A stretch of DNA of 64,000 bases from Ipomoea triloba (GCF_003576645.1 NC_044919.1:12231994-12295993); one strand, 5' to 3'; counted from the stretch's first letter, positions 34,145-46,259 are shown. The notes: generated by a model from the letters alone, not told the origin. Program-made: numbers and translations.

Positions 34145-36338
34145 CACAGATACATAATATGTTAACCAACATCTTATGAATCTACAGTAAATATATTCTG
34201 TACCTATAATTAATAATTTATGTGTATACAATTACCATGTTATATATATATACACGCGCACACACACCGGGTCAAACCACTTTGTATAAAAAAGATTGAA
34301 ATGCCCTTGCATATTGGATCAAAGGTGAATGTTCTAATAAAAAAACACTAAAAGTGGACTGTCACATATAAATCTAGGACAAAAAATGAAATTAGCTCAA
34401 GAAATAAGTATTTAAATTTCAAAAAATAAATATGATAGGTAAAATAAAACAAAGAAGAATAATAATTGATGGGTGAACTGTGAACATATGCGAGCTAGCT
34501 AGCCCAATTGCGGATAGCTTTGGCATAGTCCTCTACCCAACTCAAAGTACCTTGACTTGGCATAGAGGTTATTATATAGCGATCGTACTGTTTCTTAAGA
34601 CTCGGGAAACTTAAAAATCGTATCACTACGCCAACTAGATAATAGATAAGACTCCTATAGATAACCATCTAGATGAACATCCTACTTGGTGGAAAGAATT
34701 TGTTACAAAAGCATACACATATTGTATGTTAGTTCAAAACACTCTCATGCATTCTTTGACATCTATCCTTAATTCATAACTAATAATCAATTATGTGTAC
34801 TTGAGGATTCTACCGCAATCAATCAATACACATCTTATTTATGTCGCTATCTTGATTATGGGCTATTGAGTTATTGCGGTCTATCAATGACAAATTATTG
34901 TGTGGACTATACTGTGTGGACTATAACAAAAAGTATATTTTTAATATGCTAAAAGTATATTATTCGTGAATGTACTTTCAGTACTCAAATAATATATTTT
35001 TCTGAATACAATGTATATTTTTAATACTTTAATAGTATAGTATTTGTGTAATAAATATACATTATTTGATAGTATAATCCACGAATTGGAAGAATAATGA
35101 TTGTCTATCAATAGTCTTCCACCAAAATCCTTAGTCTAATGAAATTGGGATCCAAATTCCTAGAATTTCTTGTTTTCCCACTCTCAATAATTTCCGACAA
35201 AGTCCATGTGTGGTAATTGAAGAAGGATCGTAGTACTAGTAGAACGAGTATTCATGAATCATTTAGTGGTGAAGATAATGACTGTTTCCGCGTCGGGCCG
35301 AAATAATGATGCATTTTTTATTCCTTGTTTGCGAAATTGTAAATTTGCACTTCATATATTTTATAGAATAGATGTAGAATATTGCTGCATAGATCTCACA
35401 TGTTACTTAGAATATGACAGGTATTGGAATGAATGGGACTGTTGGTTTTACGGTTGTGCTATAACCGAACAGCATGCCTACATTACCGTAAAACTTAGAA
35501 AACATAATGAGAAATAACACAAGGATAATTGGAGAGAATAATTACGCTTGCATTAAAGTCAGAACCCCTAACAATGTGACCCTAGGAAGGTATTTAAACA
35601 AGAATAATGGGCTTTAGTAAGGAAACAAGGAGGGGCCTTACCAAATATGACATTAGGAAAGTTACTTAAGCCACAAGAACTGCCATAAATACTTGTCAAA
35701 TCTGGAATGGGAGAGAATGAGAGAATCCTCTCGAATCAACCATAAATGTTAGATTCCGCACACTCGCCACCTTTCAGGGCGCACCTAGCCGGGCACAGCT
35801 TCCCGACTGCCTCCACCAACGGGTCACTCGGGTCCTTCAACCCGGACCACAAGCTGGGTAAAACTAGTTAGTCGGCGGGCTCCAGATACCGAGACTCTTT
35901 GGGTCGGGTACCCCAGTCGGGGGTATCCATCACTTGTTCCTCACCTTCTTGAGCTCTTGCAAGGCGACGACTCAGGAAAGTAAATCTTCAAAATGGGTCC
36001 TCAGAGGCGCATTGCCTGTATGCAAGCAGTCAGCACCTTGTCAATCTTATAGTGTAGCTGACTACCAAATCGCTACCGAGCCGGATCGCTAATCCATCAT
36101 CTCTCCACTCGCCTGGTTCATCTTTTGTGATTGGTTCCGTCTTACAGTGGCTATCAATACGGCATAATCATTGTGCTTCCTCGATTCCCGCCAGTTACCT
36201 TTTCGAAAAATAACCATCCTGACTGCTAGACGTTAGAACCACTTCCCAACCGTCCGATGCTCGCCACGTATCGCCATATGAACGATCGGACAACTCTATA
36301 AATATTCTTCTTCTTCTCCCCCCCCCCCCCCCCCCCCC
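34145..36338. other. Intergenic region with retroelement-like GC-rich part
   Basis: 34145-35500 is AT-rich with no gene. From about 35500 the base composition rises and the text ('CACTCGCCACCTTTCAGGGC', 'GGGTCGGGTACCCCAGTCGG') looks like an LTR or leader of a retrotransposon that continues to the gag-like piece at 36925. No paired LTR was found. Confidence 0.4.
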
Positions 36339-36405
36339 NNNNNNNNNNNNNNNNNNNNNNNNNNNNNNNNNNNNNNNNNNNNNNNNNNNNNNNNNNNNNN
36401 NNNNN
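36339..36405. other. Assembly gap (67 N) flanked by poly-C
   Basis: A C homopolymer of more than 20 bases precedes the gap, and TTC repeats plus another C run follow it. This is probably a polymerase or assembly stop. Confidence 0.99.
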
Positions 36406-36924
36406 TTCTTCTTCTTCCCCCCCCCCCCCCACCCCCATTTCTTCTTTCTATTCTCCAAACTTTTCACGCTTTTCCTCTCGCTTCTCAGACCATTTCACAC
36501 CTTCTCCGGCCAATCCCTTTGCCGCCCGTCAATCCGTCGTCCTATTTCTTCTAAGGTCAGTTTCTTTCTTCTTTTTCCATCATCCCTTTAAGCTTCTTTA
36601 AAATGTTTTCCTCTACCACTTCTTCGCCATCTTCGTCCACCTGCCTTTAAGGCGTCACTATTTTCCCAACGGCCTCCTCTTCATCTTGCTCGGCGATAAC
36701 CACATGAGCCACCTCCGTCGTCCTGGTGATTGATAGAAATTCGGGTTTTTTTTAAGAATCTAGAGTGGCCGGCAGGCTATCGCTCATCTCTCTCTACCAT
36801 TGACTACAACCACGCCCACCGATTACTCGGCTCGACAGCGAAGACCGAAGAAGCTGGTCGGCGCCTAATTACAGATCTTCCTGCATGTGGTTTCATTGGT
36901 ATCCACTACTAATTAGTTTGCTAT

Positions 36925-37191
36925 GACTTTCGAGTCCCGCTTTTCCCCTTTCTCTCTACTATCCTCAAGTACTACGGGTTGGTGCCTGGTCAGCTGGTGC
37001 CCAACTCGTATCGCCTAATAGTCAGCTTCCTCACTGTCCTCCATCGCCTCGAGAGGGAAGCATCTCTGGCCATCTTCCATCAGCTTTTCCGACTGACTAC
37101 GGTTGGTTCGATTGCTCCTAGATACGTACAAATCCGTGCTTGGGACGGTCGTAAGTTTTTGGAAAAATTGGAGTCATCTCATAAAGGATAG
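36925..37191 (+). pseudogene. Possible gypsy-type gag / 'plant transposon protein' fragment
   Basis: An open frame reads FRVPLFPFLSTILKYYGLVP, then GQLVPNSYRLIVSFLTVLHR. The pattern (P.FPF...LL.YYGL.P.QL.PNS.R...) resembles the domain that annotation pipelines call 'transposase (putative), gypsy type', found in gag regions of plant Ty3/gypsy and related elements. It ends at a stop at 37189-37191 with no polymerase visible. The identification rests on pattern memory. Confidence 0.45.
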
Positions 37192-37758
37192 TAGGAAGAG
37201 TTCTTCTTCGTCAGACCAGCCGCTTTGCTATTGGAAATAATTGCATTTAAGAACTTATCAAACACCCACACTTTACACTTATACATTTGCTTGCCCTCAA
37301 TAAAATAAACATAATCATGTCATCCACCCAAGATTTGACGTCTATTGAAATTATTTTCAAAATAGTGAAAGAATATATGTATCACAGTTGGTTCACCTAT
37401 TCTCAATTCTTAAACCAGAGTAGGAGTAAGCAAGTTCTCACCGGATGTTCCCAAAAAAACAAAAGTATGCAGTGGTTACCCCTCACAAAACCCCTTCCTA
37501 GAACATGATGCGGTAGACTTTAATTGCAAAAAAAAGAGCATAGAAGCTTAACCCACAACTTTAAAAATCAACCCCAAAGGTCAAATTATTAGTGTGAAGT
37601 GTGACACAAGCCTCTCGTTAGCAGATTTATCATTTAGTTTCTCTATTTGTTGTCATCTGGTAGGATTTATCAATTTCAAGTGTCTGCCATTAAGAATTAA
37701 GAATTTTGCTAATCAGATAGATATAGTAGATCACTTGGTCCTTATGAAGGTGGTGTCA

Positions 37759-37794
<36 letters not shown>

Positions 37795-38307
37795 TAGGGA
37801 TTGCATTGACTTTTTTAACTTTTTAAAATTGTCTTCTTTTTTTTTTTTTTTTTTTGGTATCCTTACAATCACACAAATTGCCTTCTTCGCATTAGGATGG
37901 AGATAAAATTAAAACACACTCTCGTTTTGCTTTGTGCCACACGATTTTTGGTACAATTAAAACCTTACTACCTTATAAACCATAAAACCAAGTTTGTGTA
38001 CTGTGTTCCATCCTTCAGGACAACAAAAGAAAATGATTTTAAGGATTCTAATGGGTCTCTTACAAGTGTGGTTCTACAATTCCTACCTTTCATTTCGATG
38101 TTTACTCCAACATCTTCCATGTTATGAGATTGGAGTTATTGCCCTGTGGGGTCATCAGAGTATATCTATTTTGCTACATTTAGCCATAAACTTTCATATT
38201 AATCACTTGTGGTCTTTCGACTTTCAAATTATTATCATCTATGGTTCAAATTAACCACCAATGATCCTTCAACTTTCAAATAGTACATTTTTCTTAAAAA
38301 GCACTCT
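37192..38307. other. Intergenic region with long poly-T runs
   Basis: Two T homopolymers (37761-37790 and 37838-37855). No gene is recognised. Confidence 0.4.
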
Positions 38308-39002
38308 AAAATATAAGAGTAAATTGCCATTTTGGTCCAATGACTATTGTAGTAGTGTTAATTGCTATCCGCGACTTTCAAAAATGTTAATTGCGTACCT
38401 TGACTATGCATTTTTTATCAATTTTGGTCACGCCGGCCAAATTTCTGGCCAAATGTGATCGGAAAATTGTAAGAGTTAAAATAGTGAGGGTATTTTAGTC
38501 TTTTTGCATCTCTTTTTCTTCTTCCCCATCCCTTCGTCACCGGATCTGCTTTGTTGCTGTAAAATTTTAGTCAAATTGCAGGTGCAACTATATGAAGAAA
38601 TCAAGCAAGTAGTATAAATAAATTGCTTAATTAATATAATTATCACTAATTGTAACTAAATTAAGCTCACCTTCAATCTTCTGCAATTTCTTGTTCACTT
38701 TCTGCTTGCACCCAATCACCCATCACAGTCTATATTCACTCTAAGAACACAGGTCTGCTAAAATGTTCAAGAACAATGCATGAAAACCCAGAATTATTTA
38801 CAGTGCTACTCAAAACACAAAACCCAAATTGAAGAAGCAAATACATGGGTCTTCAATAGTTCAAACGCTTTCCATTCCTCATTCGCTTCTTCATACTCAT
38901 CACTCTCCTCATCTTCCCCCTGACTCCTCGTCTCCTCGTACCCGTCATCAAGAAAGATGTAATGGCTTCGAAGAATCATCCCCGAGGCTTGCGCGCAAAT
39001 TT

Positions 39003-39401
39003 TCACAACGGAACTGCTAGGCTGAATTCATCTGCGTTGTTGCACAATGCATCGCCGTTAACCTTCCAGATGCCCCTTCGACTGAGCTCTCCGCGAAGCC
39101 CGTTATAAAAAAGCGGTAGGCTACCTGTGGGAGATGAATTGAAAGAAAGTTTGGTGAAGCTCTGGAATCCGGCATGGGCATGGTTTACAGAGATCAATTT
39201 CTTGTGATGAGCAGCATGGGCATGGTTTACAGAGATCAATTTCTTGTGATGAGCAGAAGATGATGTTTGGTTTGGGGTTATGCTTTCTGGTAATTGGTGC
39301 CGGCATGTTTGGTTTGGGGTTATGCTTTCTGGTAATTGGTGCCGGCGATTTTGGAGCAGATCCGGCGACGAAGGGATGTGGAAGAAGAAAAAGAAATGCA
39401 A
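39003..39401 (-). other. Open frame inside the MULE element, unidentified
   Basis: A 132-codon frame starts in the right inverted repeat and runs inward on the - strand. It contains two different 14-residue tandem duplications (RRHQLPESITPNQT-like and AHHKKLISVNHAHA). A second - strand frame (39006-38806) follows with a strongly acidic stretch (GEDEESDEYEEANEEW). The two could be captured exons of one host gene. I do not recognise the protein, and expression is unknown. Confidence 0.3.
39172..39346 (+). repeat. Two adjacent 42-bp tandem duplications
   Basis: A 42-bp unit beginning GCATGGGCATGG is present at 39172 and 39214. A different 42-bp unit beginning ATGTTTGGTTTGGGG is present at 39263 and 39305. 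Both have a period of exactly 42 and keep reading frame. Confidence 0.9.
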
Positions 39402-39811
39402 AAAGACTAAAATACCCTCAATATTTTAACTCTTATAATTTTCCGATCACATTTGACTGAAAATTTGGCCAGCGTGACCAAAATTGATAAAAAATGCATA
39501 GTCAAGTACGCAATTAACATTTTTGAAAGTCGCGGATAACAATTAACACTACTACAATAATCATTGGACCAAAATGACAATTTACTCAAAATATAATTAT
39601 ACCAATTAACAGCATACAACAACCTTATCTTGAAAAGTTGGTGTCAAATCCAAAATTTTGTTTCATATCAACTATATCCATCTTGGGGTGGGAATTATTT
39701 TAGAAAATTATGTACAAAAAAAATTAAAAAACAATAAAATAAGCATGCTTCTTTGCCCTTTCGCCAAGGTCGGGAAACAGGATAGTCTAGGAAGTAGGTA
39801 GACTTAAAAAC

Positions 39812-39883
39812 CGCCGTCTGTGGGGATTGAACCCACGACCACGTGGTTAAAAGCCACGCGCTCTACCACTGAGCTAAGACGGC
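39812..39883 (-). tRNA. tRNA-Lys (UUU)
   Basis: A 72-base cloverleaf on the - strand. Acceptor GCCGTCT pairs with AGACGGC, the discriminator is G, the D-arm is AGCTCAGTGGTAGAGC, the anticodon stem GTGGC/CCAC encloses CTTTTAA (anticodon TTT), and the T-arm is GTGGGTTCAATCCCCAC. The boxes for RNA polymerase III are intact and there is no intron. One base in the T-loop is A where G is usual (TTCAATC against TTCGATC). It looks like a functional cytosolic lysine tRNA, and the T-loop change is tolerated in many tRNAs. Confidence 0.95.
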
Positions 39884-40097
39884 AATTGCTTTTTATCGTT
39901 CAATTAAAATACATAAATTATCTGGAGTTAAGCCCTATAGTATCAAAAATGTGATAGTTGGGCCGATTTTGTGAGATGTTGATTTTGAGATAGTTCGGTC
40001 CATTATCATGGTATGATGGGAAAAAGCTACTTTAGGTTTTAACAAAATACAAGTTGCCAGTACTAGTAGGAGAAAACCGGCAAATTATGCCATTACC

Positions 40098-40452
40098 CAG
40101 GTCCAACTTGCAAGATGGATCCAAGTCTATGTTCACAAATTTAAAACTCTATGTTCACAAATTTAGAACTCTACATTCATAATTTTAGATCTCAATATAC
40201 AAAATTACATTACTCAATATTCACAATTTTGTTATATAGATTCAAAAATTGTGTTATATTGTTGAACGTAACATAGAGTTTCGATACTGTTGAACATATT
40301 ATGAAATTGTGAACGTAGAGCTATGAAATTGTGAACATGAAATTATGAAATTGTGAATATGGAGTAATGAAACTGTGAACATGGAGTTTTGAAATTGTGA
40401 ACATGGACTCGGGTCCACCTTGCAAAGTGGACTGGGTCCATGGCATAACAAC
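40098..40452. mobile_element. MITE-like element with internal 'GAAATTGTGAACATGGA' array
   Basis: The left part GTCCAACTTGCAAGATGGA and the right part 'TCCACCTTGCAAAGTGGAC' are inverted relatives. The interior repeats 'CTATGTTCACAAATTTAAAA' in one direction on the left and 'GAAATTGTGAACATGGAG' in the other on the right, so the element folds back. It encodes nothing. Confidence 0.65.
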
Positions 40453-40479
40453 TAGAGAAAGGCTTGAGGAGTAAGGGTG

Positions 40480-40890
40480 CACTCTTGTGAGAAGTAGTAC
40501 TCAGGAGAGAATTAGGAAACATTTAAAGTGCAATTAACGAGACTATAAAGTTCAACTTTCAACATTGTAGAGTGCAAGTAAGTAAAACTACAGAGTGCAT
40601 CTGTTGATAAATCTAAAACTCTAAATCCAAAACTAAATCATAAAAATTAAACTCCTAAATACAAAAACCGAATCTTTAAACCAAATAGAAAATGTTAAGT
40701 GCAAATAACTTTCACACTCGATGCAATTAATGATAATGTTAAGTGTAATTTATATTGTTAAACGACGAACCCTAAGTGTAATTAACTTTCACTTTTGGTG
40801 TAATTAATCATAACGTTAAGTTCACTTTATATTGTTGTTTGGTGTACATTATATTGTTGCTAAGTGCACTCTAAAGGTAAACCATAACTA
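40480..40890. repeat. Degenerate short-unit repeat region
   Basis: Phrases such as 'AAGTGCAATTAA', 'AAGTGTAATTAACTTTCAC' and 'GTGCACTTTATATTGTT' recur every 20-40 bp. This resembles the other array-type elements in the window. No terminal repeats were defined. Confidence 0.45.
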
Positions 40891-42092
40891 CTAAATAGAC
40901 TGAACTTCTAAACCAAATTATAAAAGCTAAAGCATAAACAAAAAAAAAGAAAAAAAAAACCATAAATTGTAAAAGGTAGACAATTTCACTGCACATATAC
41001 ATATCACAAGATACACTCTATGGTATTGCAAAATTCAAGTTATTTACGAAAATGCCACCGTATTTTTTCATTATTTCCCTGCTTTAAAGCTATTAGATAT
41101 TTCCAGATTGACGGCTTTGGTTGGTTCCTAGTTCTCTTATGCGCGCAAGTTATTATTTGATCCAAATCCTATAAATAAATAAGTAAATAAATAATAAATA
41201 ATAATGTATTTATGGACAAATCTGGATTATCTATAAAATTGGAAAAATTAATTATTTTTAAAAGAAAAAAATAGGGTCAAATTTATAAATATTACAAATT
41301 TTGATGTTTGTAATATTCATAAATTTTATCACATTCTTTTTTTTTTTAATTCATTTTCAACCGTTAGATCTATTATATGAACAACTATATTTGTCTATAG
41401 TTCTCAGAATAATAAAAATTCCATATCAAGATGCAGTCTCATGTGAAAATTTGTAATAGTCGCGGACGAGCATTGAGCAGGCTTCATTGATATTCTTGAT
41501 ATCATAATACAGTTGTTTTTGGGAGTAAATTCTAACCAACTGTCGGTTCAACACTAGGGACTCAATGCATATCCGAATTGGGGACTCGATGCAGGTCCGA
41601 AGCCAGGGAACAGTTGGTTAGAATATATTGCAAAGCATTGTTGCAGAAGCCGATTGTTTGAGGAAAAATTTGTCAAGGCATGGATCACAAGACCCCACAG
41701 ACGGCACCAATGTTGCTTTTACGACTTTTGGAAAGGCCAACACTACGTTAAAATAATGAGTATTTAGGAAAAATATAGAGAAATATATGGAGAGAATATA
41801 TGCATTGTATTGCTCAGAATTGCTTCTCTTTTTCTCCATGTATGGAGGATCTATTTATACATATTTTGGCCCTACAAGGAATAAGAATCATTGACTGCCT
41901 CATACTGTGAATCCTTGTTACATTATGTATAATAAGCCATAATCCTTATTATATTACAAATACTAAGTCCAATCTTGATTAAACACTTCGATGGCTCCGT
42001 ACTTGGTATTCTTCTTGGGCTTTCTTGATCCAGTTCTTCTCTTGGACTGGTCCATGTAGCCCAGACCTAGTATATTGGGTCATTATATCGTG
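40891..42092. other. Intergenic, AT-rich
   Basis: No intact gene. The phrase 'GACCCCACAGACGGCACCAA' at about 41691-41710 (also readable in a 73-codon - strand frame, 41839-41618) is of a kind often seen at the edge of retroelement or MITE insertions. I cannot assign it. Confidence 0.35.
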
Positions 42093-42483
42093 GACCATGG
42101 TGCAAAATAGCACTGTTTCTTCAAGTAAAGAAACGGTTGCCGTCACATCTTAACGAAGCCCCGTAAATGAAACTACAGTTTATCTCAAATGATATTGTCT
42201 CACATTTATTTTTATATTATCAAATGAAACCGTAGTTATATTGAAATGAAATAACTGTAGTTGTGTTAAAAGGAAACTGCATTGTATATAAAATGAAACT
42301 GAATAACAGTTTCACATATTTAAGTGTATATTGTCCAATGAAACTGTAGTTATATCAAAATGACACTGTAGTTGTGTTGAAAAGAAACTGTAGTGTATAT
42401 AAAATGAAACTAAATGACAATTTCACATATTTGAGTGTATAATGTTGAATGAAATTGTAGTTATACCGAAATGAAACTGTAGC

Positions 42484-44626
42484 TGTGATATCCTAGATTT
42501 AAATCATGCCTTGAACCCTGGTAATTCTTCCTACCGCATGGTTAATTTTATTAATTGGGCCCAATTCCTTTAAATAGAAATATATTTCCTATTTGAATTT
42601 ATTCAATTATTTCCTAGTTTTTCTATAAGCTTTTTATGGTTTTCTTTGGGGTTTCTTGGGTCAAGATGACCAAGGTGGTGATGGAGGTTTGAGGGATTGA
42701 GCTTAGGAGTGATGATTGCTTTTGGATTGATAAAGCTTCAAGAGGTAATCTTCCATGTTACACTAAAACCTATTTTTCACTCTTGAGTATATGTATATGA
42801 TTTGGTGTTGTGGAATCTTGTGAAATATCTTAGATTTTAGCCTTTGATTTGTTGGATTGTTGAACCTATATTGTGGATCTATGGACTTGTGTTCATTATC
42901 CTTCCATCTTGATGTGTATGAGTATTTATTGTTATAGATTCCATGTATTATTTGGCCTTTGAATGTGTAATCTGATGATATTATGAGTGCTGGAATGAGC
43001 TATCATGTATTTCGTTCTGAGTCTAGGTTCGGTGTATTGGGGTTGCACTTGCGGTGCGTTCTGGTGGTATAATGTGTCCCGCCGGGGGTTTCCGCAAGTG
43101 TACTAGCGGTGTGGGTGGCGGAAGGTGGGAATCCGCCAGGGGGTTCCATTCTCTTCTCGCGGAACAAGGCGGCGGGCCGTGGCGATTCGCTGGGTCTCTC
43201 CGTCAGTAAGGGCGGGTAGGTGTGGCGGTCTGATGGGTTCCACATACTTGTTCCTCCAGTTAATTTCCTGGTTCTGTTCCAGTGGTTGTTTTGTGGTCTA
43301 TTGACTCTGTTGTTTCACCTTTGATTCTGGAGTATATTCTGAATGTGTTGTTGAGTATACTATCTTGCTTGTTGAGTATTAATTCATGGTTGTTGGTCAT
43401 TATCTTGGATTATTGATGGAGTATTGTTGGTTGGTTCTTGGTTATTGTTCTAAGCATGTCTTGTGTCCATGTTTTGAATATGAGTACTGTTGATATGTGT
43501 ATTTCCTTTGAGAATGAGTATGAGTTTGATGTGTTGAGACCTTGGGTCCTTGTGAGTATTTCTTTGAATTGGCCTCTTGATTCTTGAGTACCTTTGGGAA
43601 GTGGTTAATTGAGATATGACTCTACCTGTGTTTGATATTATGAGAGGAATTGTATGGGCTTTGTGCCTTGTGGTTGGGCTTTGTTCCTCTATGGTAATGG
43701 GCTTCGTGCCTCTATGGTTGGGCTTTGTGCCTCTTTGGTAATGGGCATTATGTGCCTCTGTGATTGGGTTTTATGCCTCTGTGGTAATAGGCATTATGTG
43801 CCTCTGTGGTCGGGCATTGTGCCTCTATGGTAATGGGTTTTTATGCCTCTGTGGTTGGGCTTTATGCATCTGTTGTGTGACATTGGTGTGATGGTTTGGT
43901 ATTATGGTTTGGTGGTTGTGGTTTGGATCTTATTCTATGTATCTTAGTTTGGGGTCACTCTAAGGGAGTGATGTGAGGTTGGTGACTGATTGGTTTCACT
44001 TGAGTTGTTCAGTTGAGGTTGTGCTTTGGTTGAGTATCTGGTTATGAAATTGTTTTATTGTGGATTTATCCTTTGTCATTGTATTCATTGAAAGTGTCCT
44101 TGGTTTGTGATTCATTCAGCTTGTTGTTATTGAGTCATCTGGTTTTTAAACAAATGACAGTCTCGTTGGCGTATATATTCAATATGCGTGTGTAAAAGCT
44201 ATTTACAACATATGCTATACTATTGTATTCTCACGAGTGTGAGTGGTGGATTGCTTAGCATTTCTTTGCTAATATTTCTAACTGTTTTCTAGGTATGGAG
44301 TAGATTGAGCCGTGAGAGCGCTAGTAGTAGATCTACTTCGCCTTATGACTAGCTTAGTGGTTTGTTGGTTTACTTAGACATTTCAGGCCTGCGCGCCTTA
44401 GACTCTAGATATGTATTAACTTATGTAGTTTATGCTTACTTTTGAGGATTGATGAGTTAGATTGTGAATTTTGCCTTAGCATTTAGGTTCTGGTTTACCT
44501 AGATGTGGCATGACACCCTCTGAGGATTAGTATTGCTTCTGCTTTAATATATCTTGGTTCTGAGATTTGCTAGCTTTTATATTAAGTTTCTTGCCTATCT
44601 CAGCGTGAAAATTTAGGAGTGTTACA
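42484..44626. mobile_element. Solo LTR (2143 bp), Ty3/gypsy-like
   Basis: Starts TGTGATATCCTAG and ends GGAGTGTTACA, the TG...CA ends of an LTR. It interrupts a 'GTAGTTGTG' unit of the host array. The 5-bp flanks are GTAGC (42479-42483) and GTAGT (44627-44631), one base different, which is an almost intact target duplication. There is no internal retrotransposon, so it arose by recombination between two LTRs. The GC-rich part (43020-43250) and a minisatellite lie inside. Short open frames such as 43245-43003 are not genes. The TGTGATATCC start is common in chromovirus-type gypsy LTRs, which is inference. Confidence 0.85.
43640..43870 (+). repeat. Minisatellite inside the solo LTR
   Basis: Roughly eight variants of 'GGGCTTTGTGCCTCTATGGT' alternate with 'AATGGGCATTATGTGCCTCT'. 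Typical LTR-internal tandem repeat. Confidence 0.85.
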
Positions 44627-44931
44627 GTAGTTGTGTTGAAAGAAAACTACAATGTATATAAAATGAAACTGAATAATTGTCCAATGAAACTGTAGTTATA
44701 TCGAAATGATATTGTAGTTGTGTTTTAATGAAACTATAGTGTATATAAAATGAAACTGAATAATAGTTTCACATATTTGAGTGTATAATGTCGAATGAAA
44801 CTGTAGTTATGTTAAAAGGAAACTACAGTATATATAAAATGAAACTGAATAACAGTTTCACATATTTGAGTGTATAATGACGAGTGCCGTTTCTTTTTAT
44901 TAAAAAAAAGGACACCATTTTGGACCATGAT

Positions 44932-45476
44932 GATTCACAATGCTTTGTGAATCATGGTCTACAATATAATTTCTGTTATCCATGGTCACAATGTACTATG
45001 TTATCCATCACGTATAATACATGTTTTGATGGCCTTGAAGTCATATCATCATGTATAATATATGACAAAAATAGTAAAGGGGAAAATGGCATTACAACCA
45101 AGAGCAATAAACAAATATATTATGAAAAAATTATTATTTATTTCGTATTCTATTTTAGGAAATACACTATGAGTTAGCTCACAACTGCATCAAAAGTCAA
45201 GAACACGGGGCTGCCGTCTTTGGTTCAAACTGTTAGCCGACGTTGCTCGGATACACGCCACGACTTTGTTAGGGGCCACAGTCATGGCAAGTGATGAGGA
45301 AGTGGTCTTAGGCAAGTTGAAAGAGTGGTAACACTAAAATTAGAATGATTTTATTATTTTAATCACATTATTTTTATGAGGTATTAGTCATTTCACTTCA
45401 ATATATTTTTTTTTATTAAATTTGTAAAAACAAAAATAAGTAAAAAAATTAAATTTGATTACAAACAATTTTTTTT
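44932..45476. other. AT-rich intergenic region
   Basis: No gene is recognised. 44935-45010 repeats parts of the element end just left of it ('GTGAATCATGGTCTACAA'). Confidence 0.4.
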
Positions 45477-45996
45477 GAGTCATTTCATTTTTGGTCCTAT
45501 TGTTATTGGGGCATTGCCAATTTTAGTCCACTTCATTAATTTTTGCCACATTGCGGCTAGTCTTATTTAGTCCTTACTACTTTTAGTCCACGGATAAAAT
45601 TTTCGTCAAATGGTCATCCTAAATAGGGGTATTTTTGGTCTTTTCATGCTTTGGTCATCTCCTTGACCCTTTGCAATGGTTTTCCTTACACATTTTCATC
45701 CAATGAAGAGGTCCAGCGAAAGCTATGTGAGTTACATTACAAAGCCATGGCTTTCACCGGATCTCTTCATTGGATGAAAATGTGTAAGGAAAACTACTGC
45801 AAAGGGTTAAGGAGATGATCAAAGCATGAAAAGACCAAAATACCCCTGTTTTGGATGGTTATTTGACAAAAATTTTAACGGTAGACTAAAAGTGGCAAGA
45901 ACTAAATAAGACTGGCCGCAATGTGGCAAAAATTAATTAAGTGAACTAAAATTGACAATGCCCTAATAACAGTAGGACCAAAAATGAAAATGACTC
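45477..45996. mobile_element. Foldback MULE-type MITE (520 bp)
   Basis: The two arms of about 245 bp mirror each other from GAGTCATTTCATTTTTGGTCC to its complement at 45976-45996. The loop is short, around 45730. Flanks ATTTTTTTT and ATTTTTTTA agree at 8 of 9 positions. The end GAGTNA..TTGGTCC resembles that of the larger element at 38317, so both may use the same transposase. Confidence 0.82.
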
Positions 45997-46004
45997 ATTT
46001 TTTT

Positions 46005-46150
46005 AGGCAAAAACTTGTGTGAAACGGATCGGCTCAAGATGAAATGTAATAATTATATTAGCAAATACAATACTAAATCACGAATAAAGTATTATATTTC
46101 ATTTTGATCCGACTCTTCTCATAGATAAAGACCCGTAAGATGGTACATTT
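46005..46150. repeat. Fragment of the 15954-type MITE
   Basis: 'AAAAACTTGTGTGAAACGGA' and 'CCGACTCTTCTCATAGATAA' match the end regions of the MITE at 15954-16515 in diverged form. Confidence 0.5.
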
Positions 46151-46259
46151 TTTTTTCTTCTTTTAATGTCACATTAGAGATGGAAAAAGAGCCAAGCAAC
46201 CAAGAACCAACTAGAGGCCTAAATGCTAACCCATGGCAAATTACATCATAGAAAATGTT

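Larger units (their letters stand above)
38317..39587. mobile_element. Pack-MULE-like foldback element (1271 bp), 9-bp TSD
   Basis: Long terminal inverted repeats of about 235 bp (38317-38551 and 39356-39587) begin GAGTAAATTGCCATTTTGG and mirror each other with few changes. AAAATATAA flanks both ends (38308-38316 and 39588-39596), the 9-bp duplication made by Mutator-like transposases. There is no MULE transposase. The roughly 800 bp between the arms is different in character and contains open frames, as in elements that have picked up host sequence. Confidence 0.88.
42093..44931. mobile_element. Array-type DNA element split by a solo LTR
   Basis: Imperfect inverted ends (left ACCATGGTGCAAAATAGCAC, right as complement ATCATGGTCCAAAATGGTGT). 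The interior is a degenerate array of 'GAAACTGTAGTTGTGTTGAA' units running from about 42160 to 42483. It resumes at 44627 and ends near 44880. The array is cut by the 2143-bp LTR at 42484-44626. A relative with a similar interior but different termini is at 57580-58229. No coding sequence. Confidence 0.72.

Noticed and set aside
36195..36467. Gly-rich frames spanning the gap at 36339
   Set aside because: They are produced by poly-C and N, not by a gene.
41618..41839. 73-codon - strand frame
   Set aside because: Examined because it covers 'GACCCCACAGACGGCACC', but it has no domain and no splice context. It is left as repeat-like intergenic sequence.
43003..43245. 80-codon - strand frame in a GC-rich patch
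   Set aside because: It lies inside the solo LTR, is short, and has no domain resemblance. LTR sequence does not normally encode protein.
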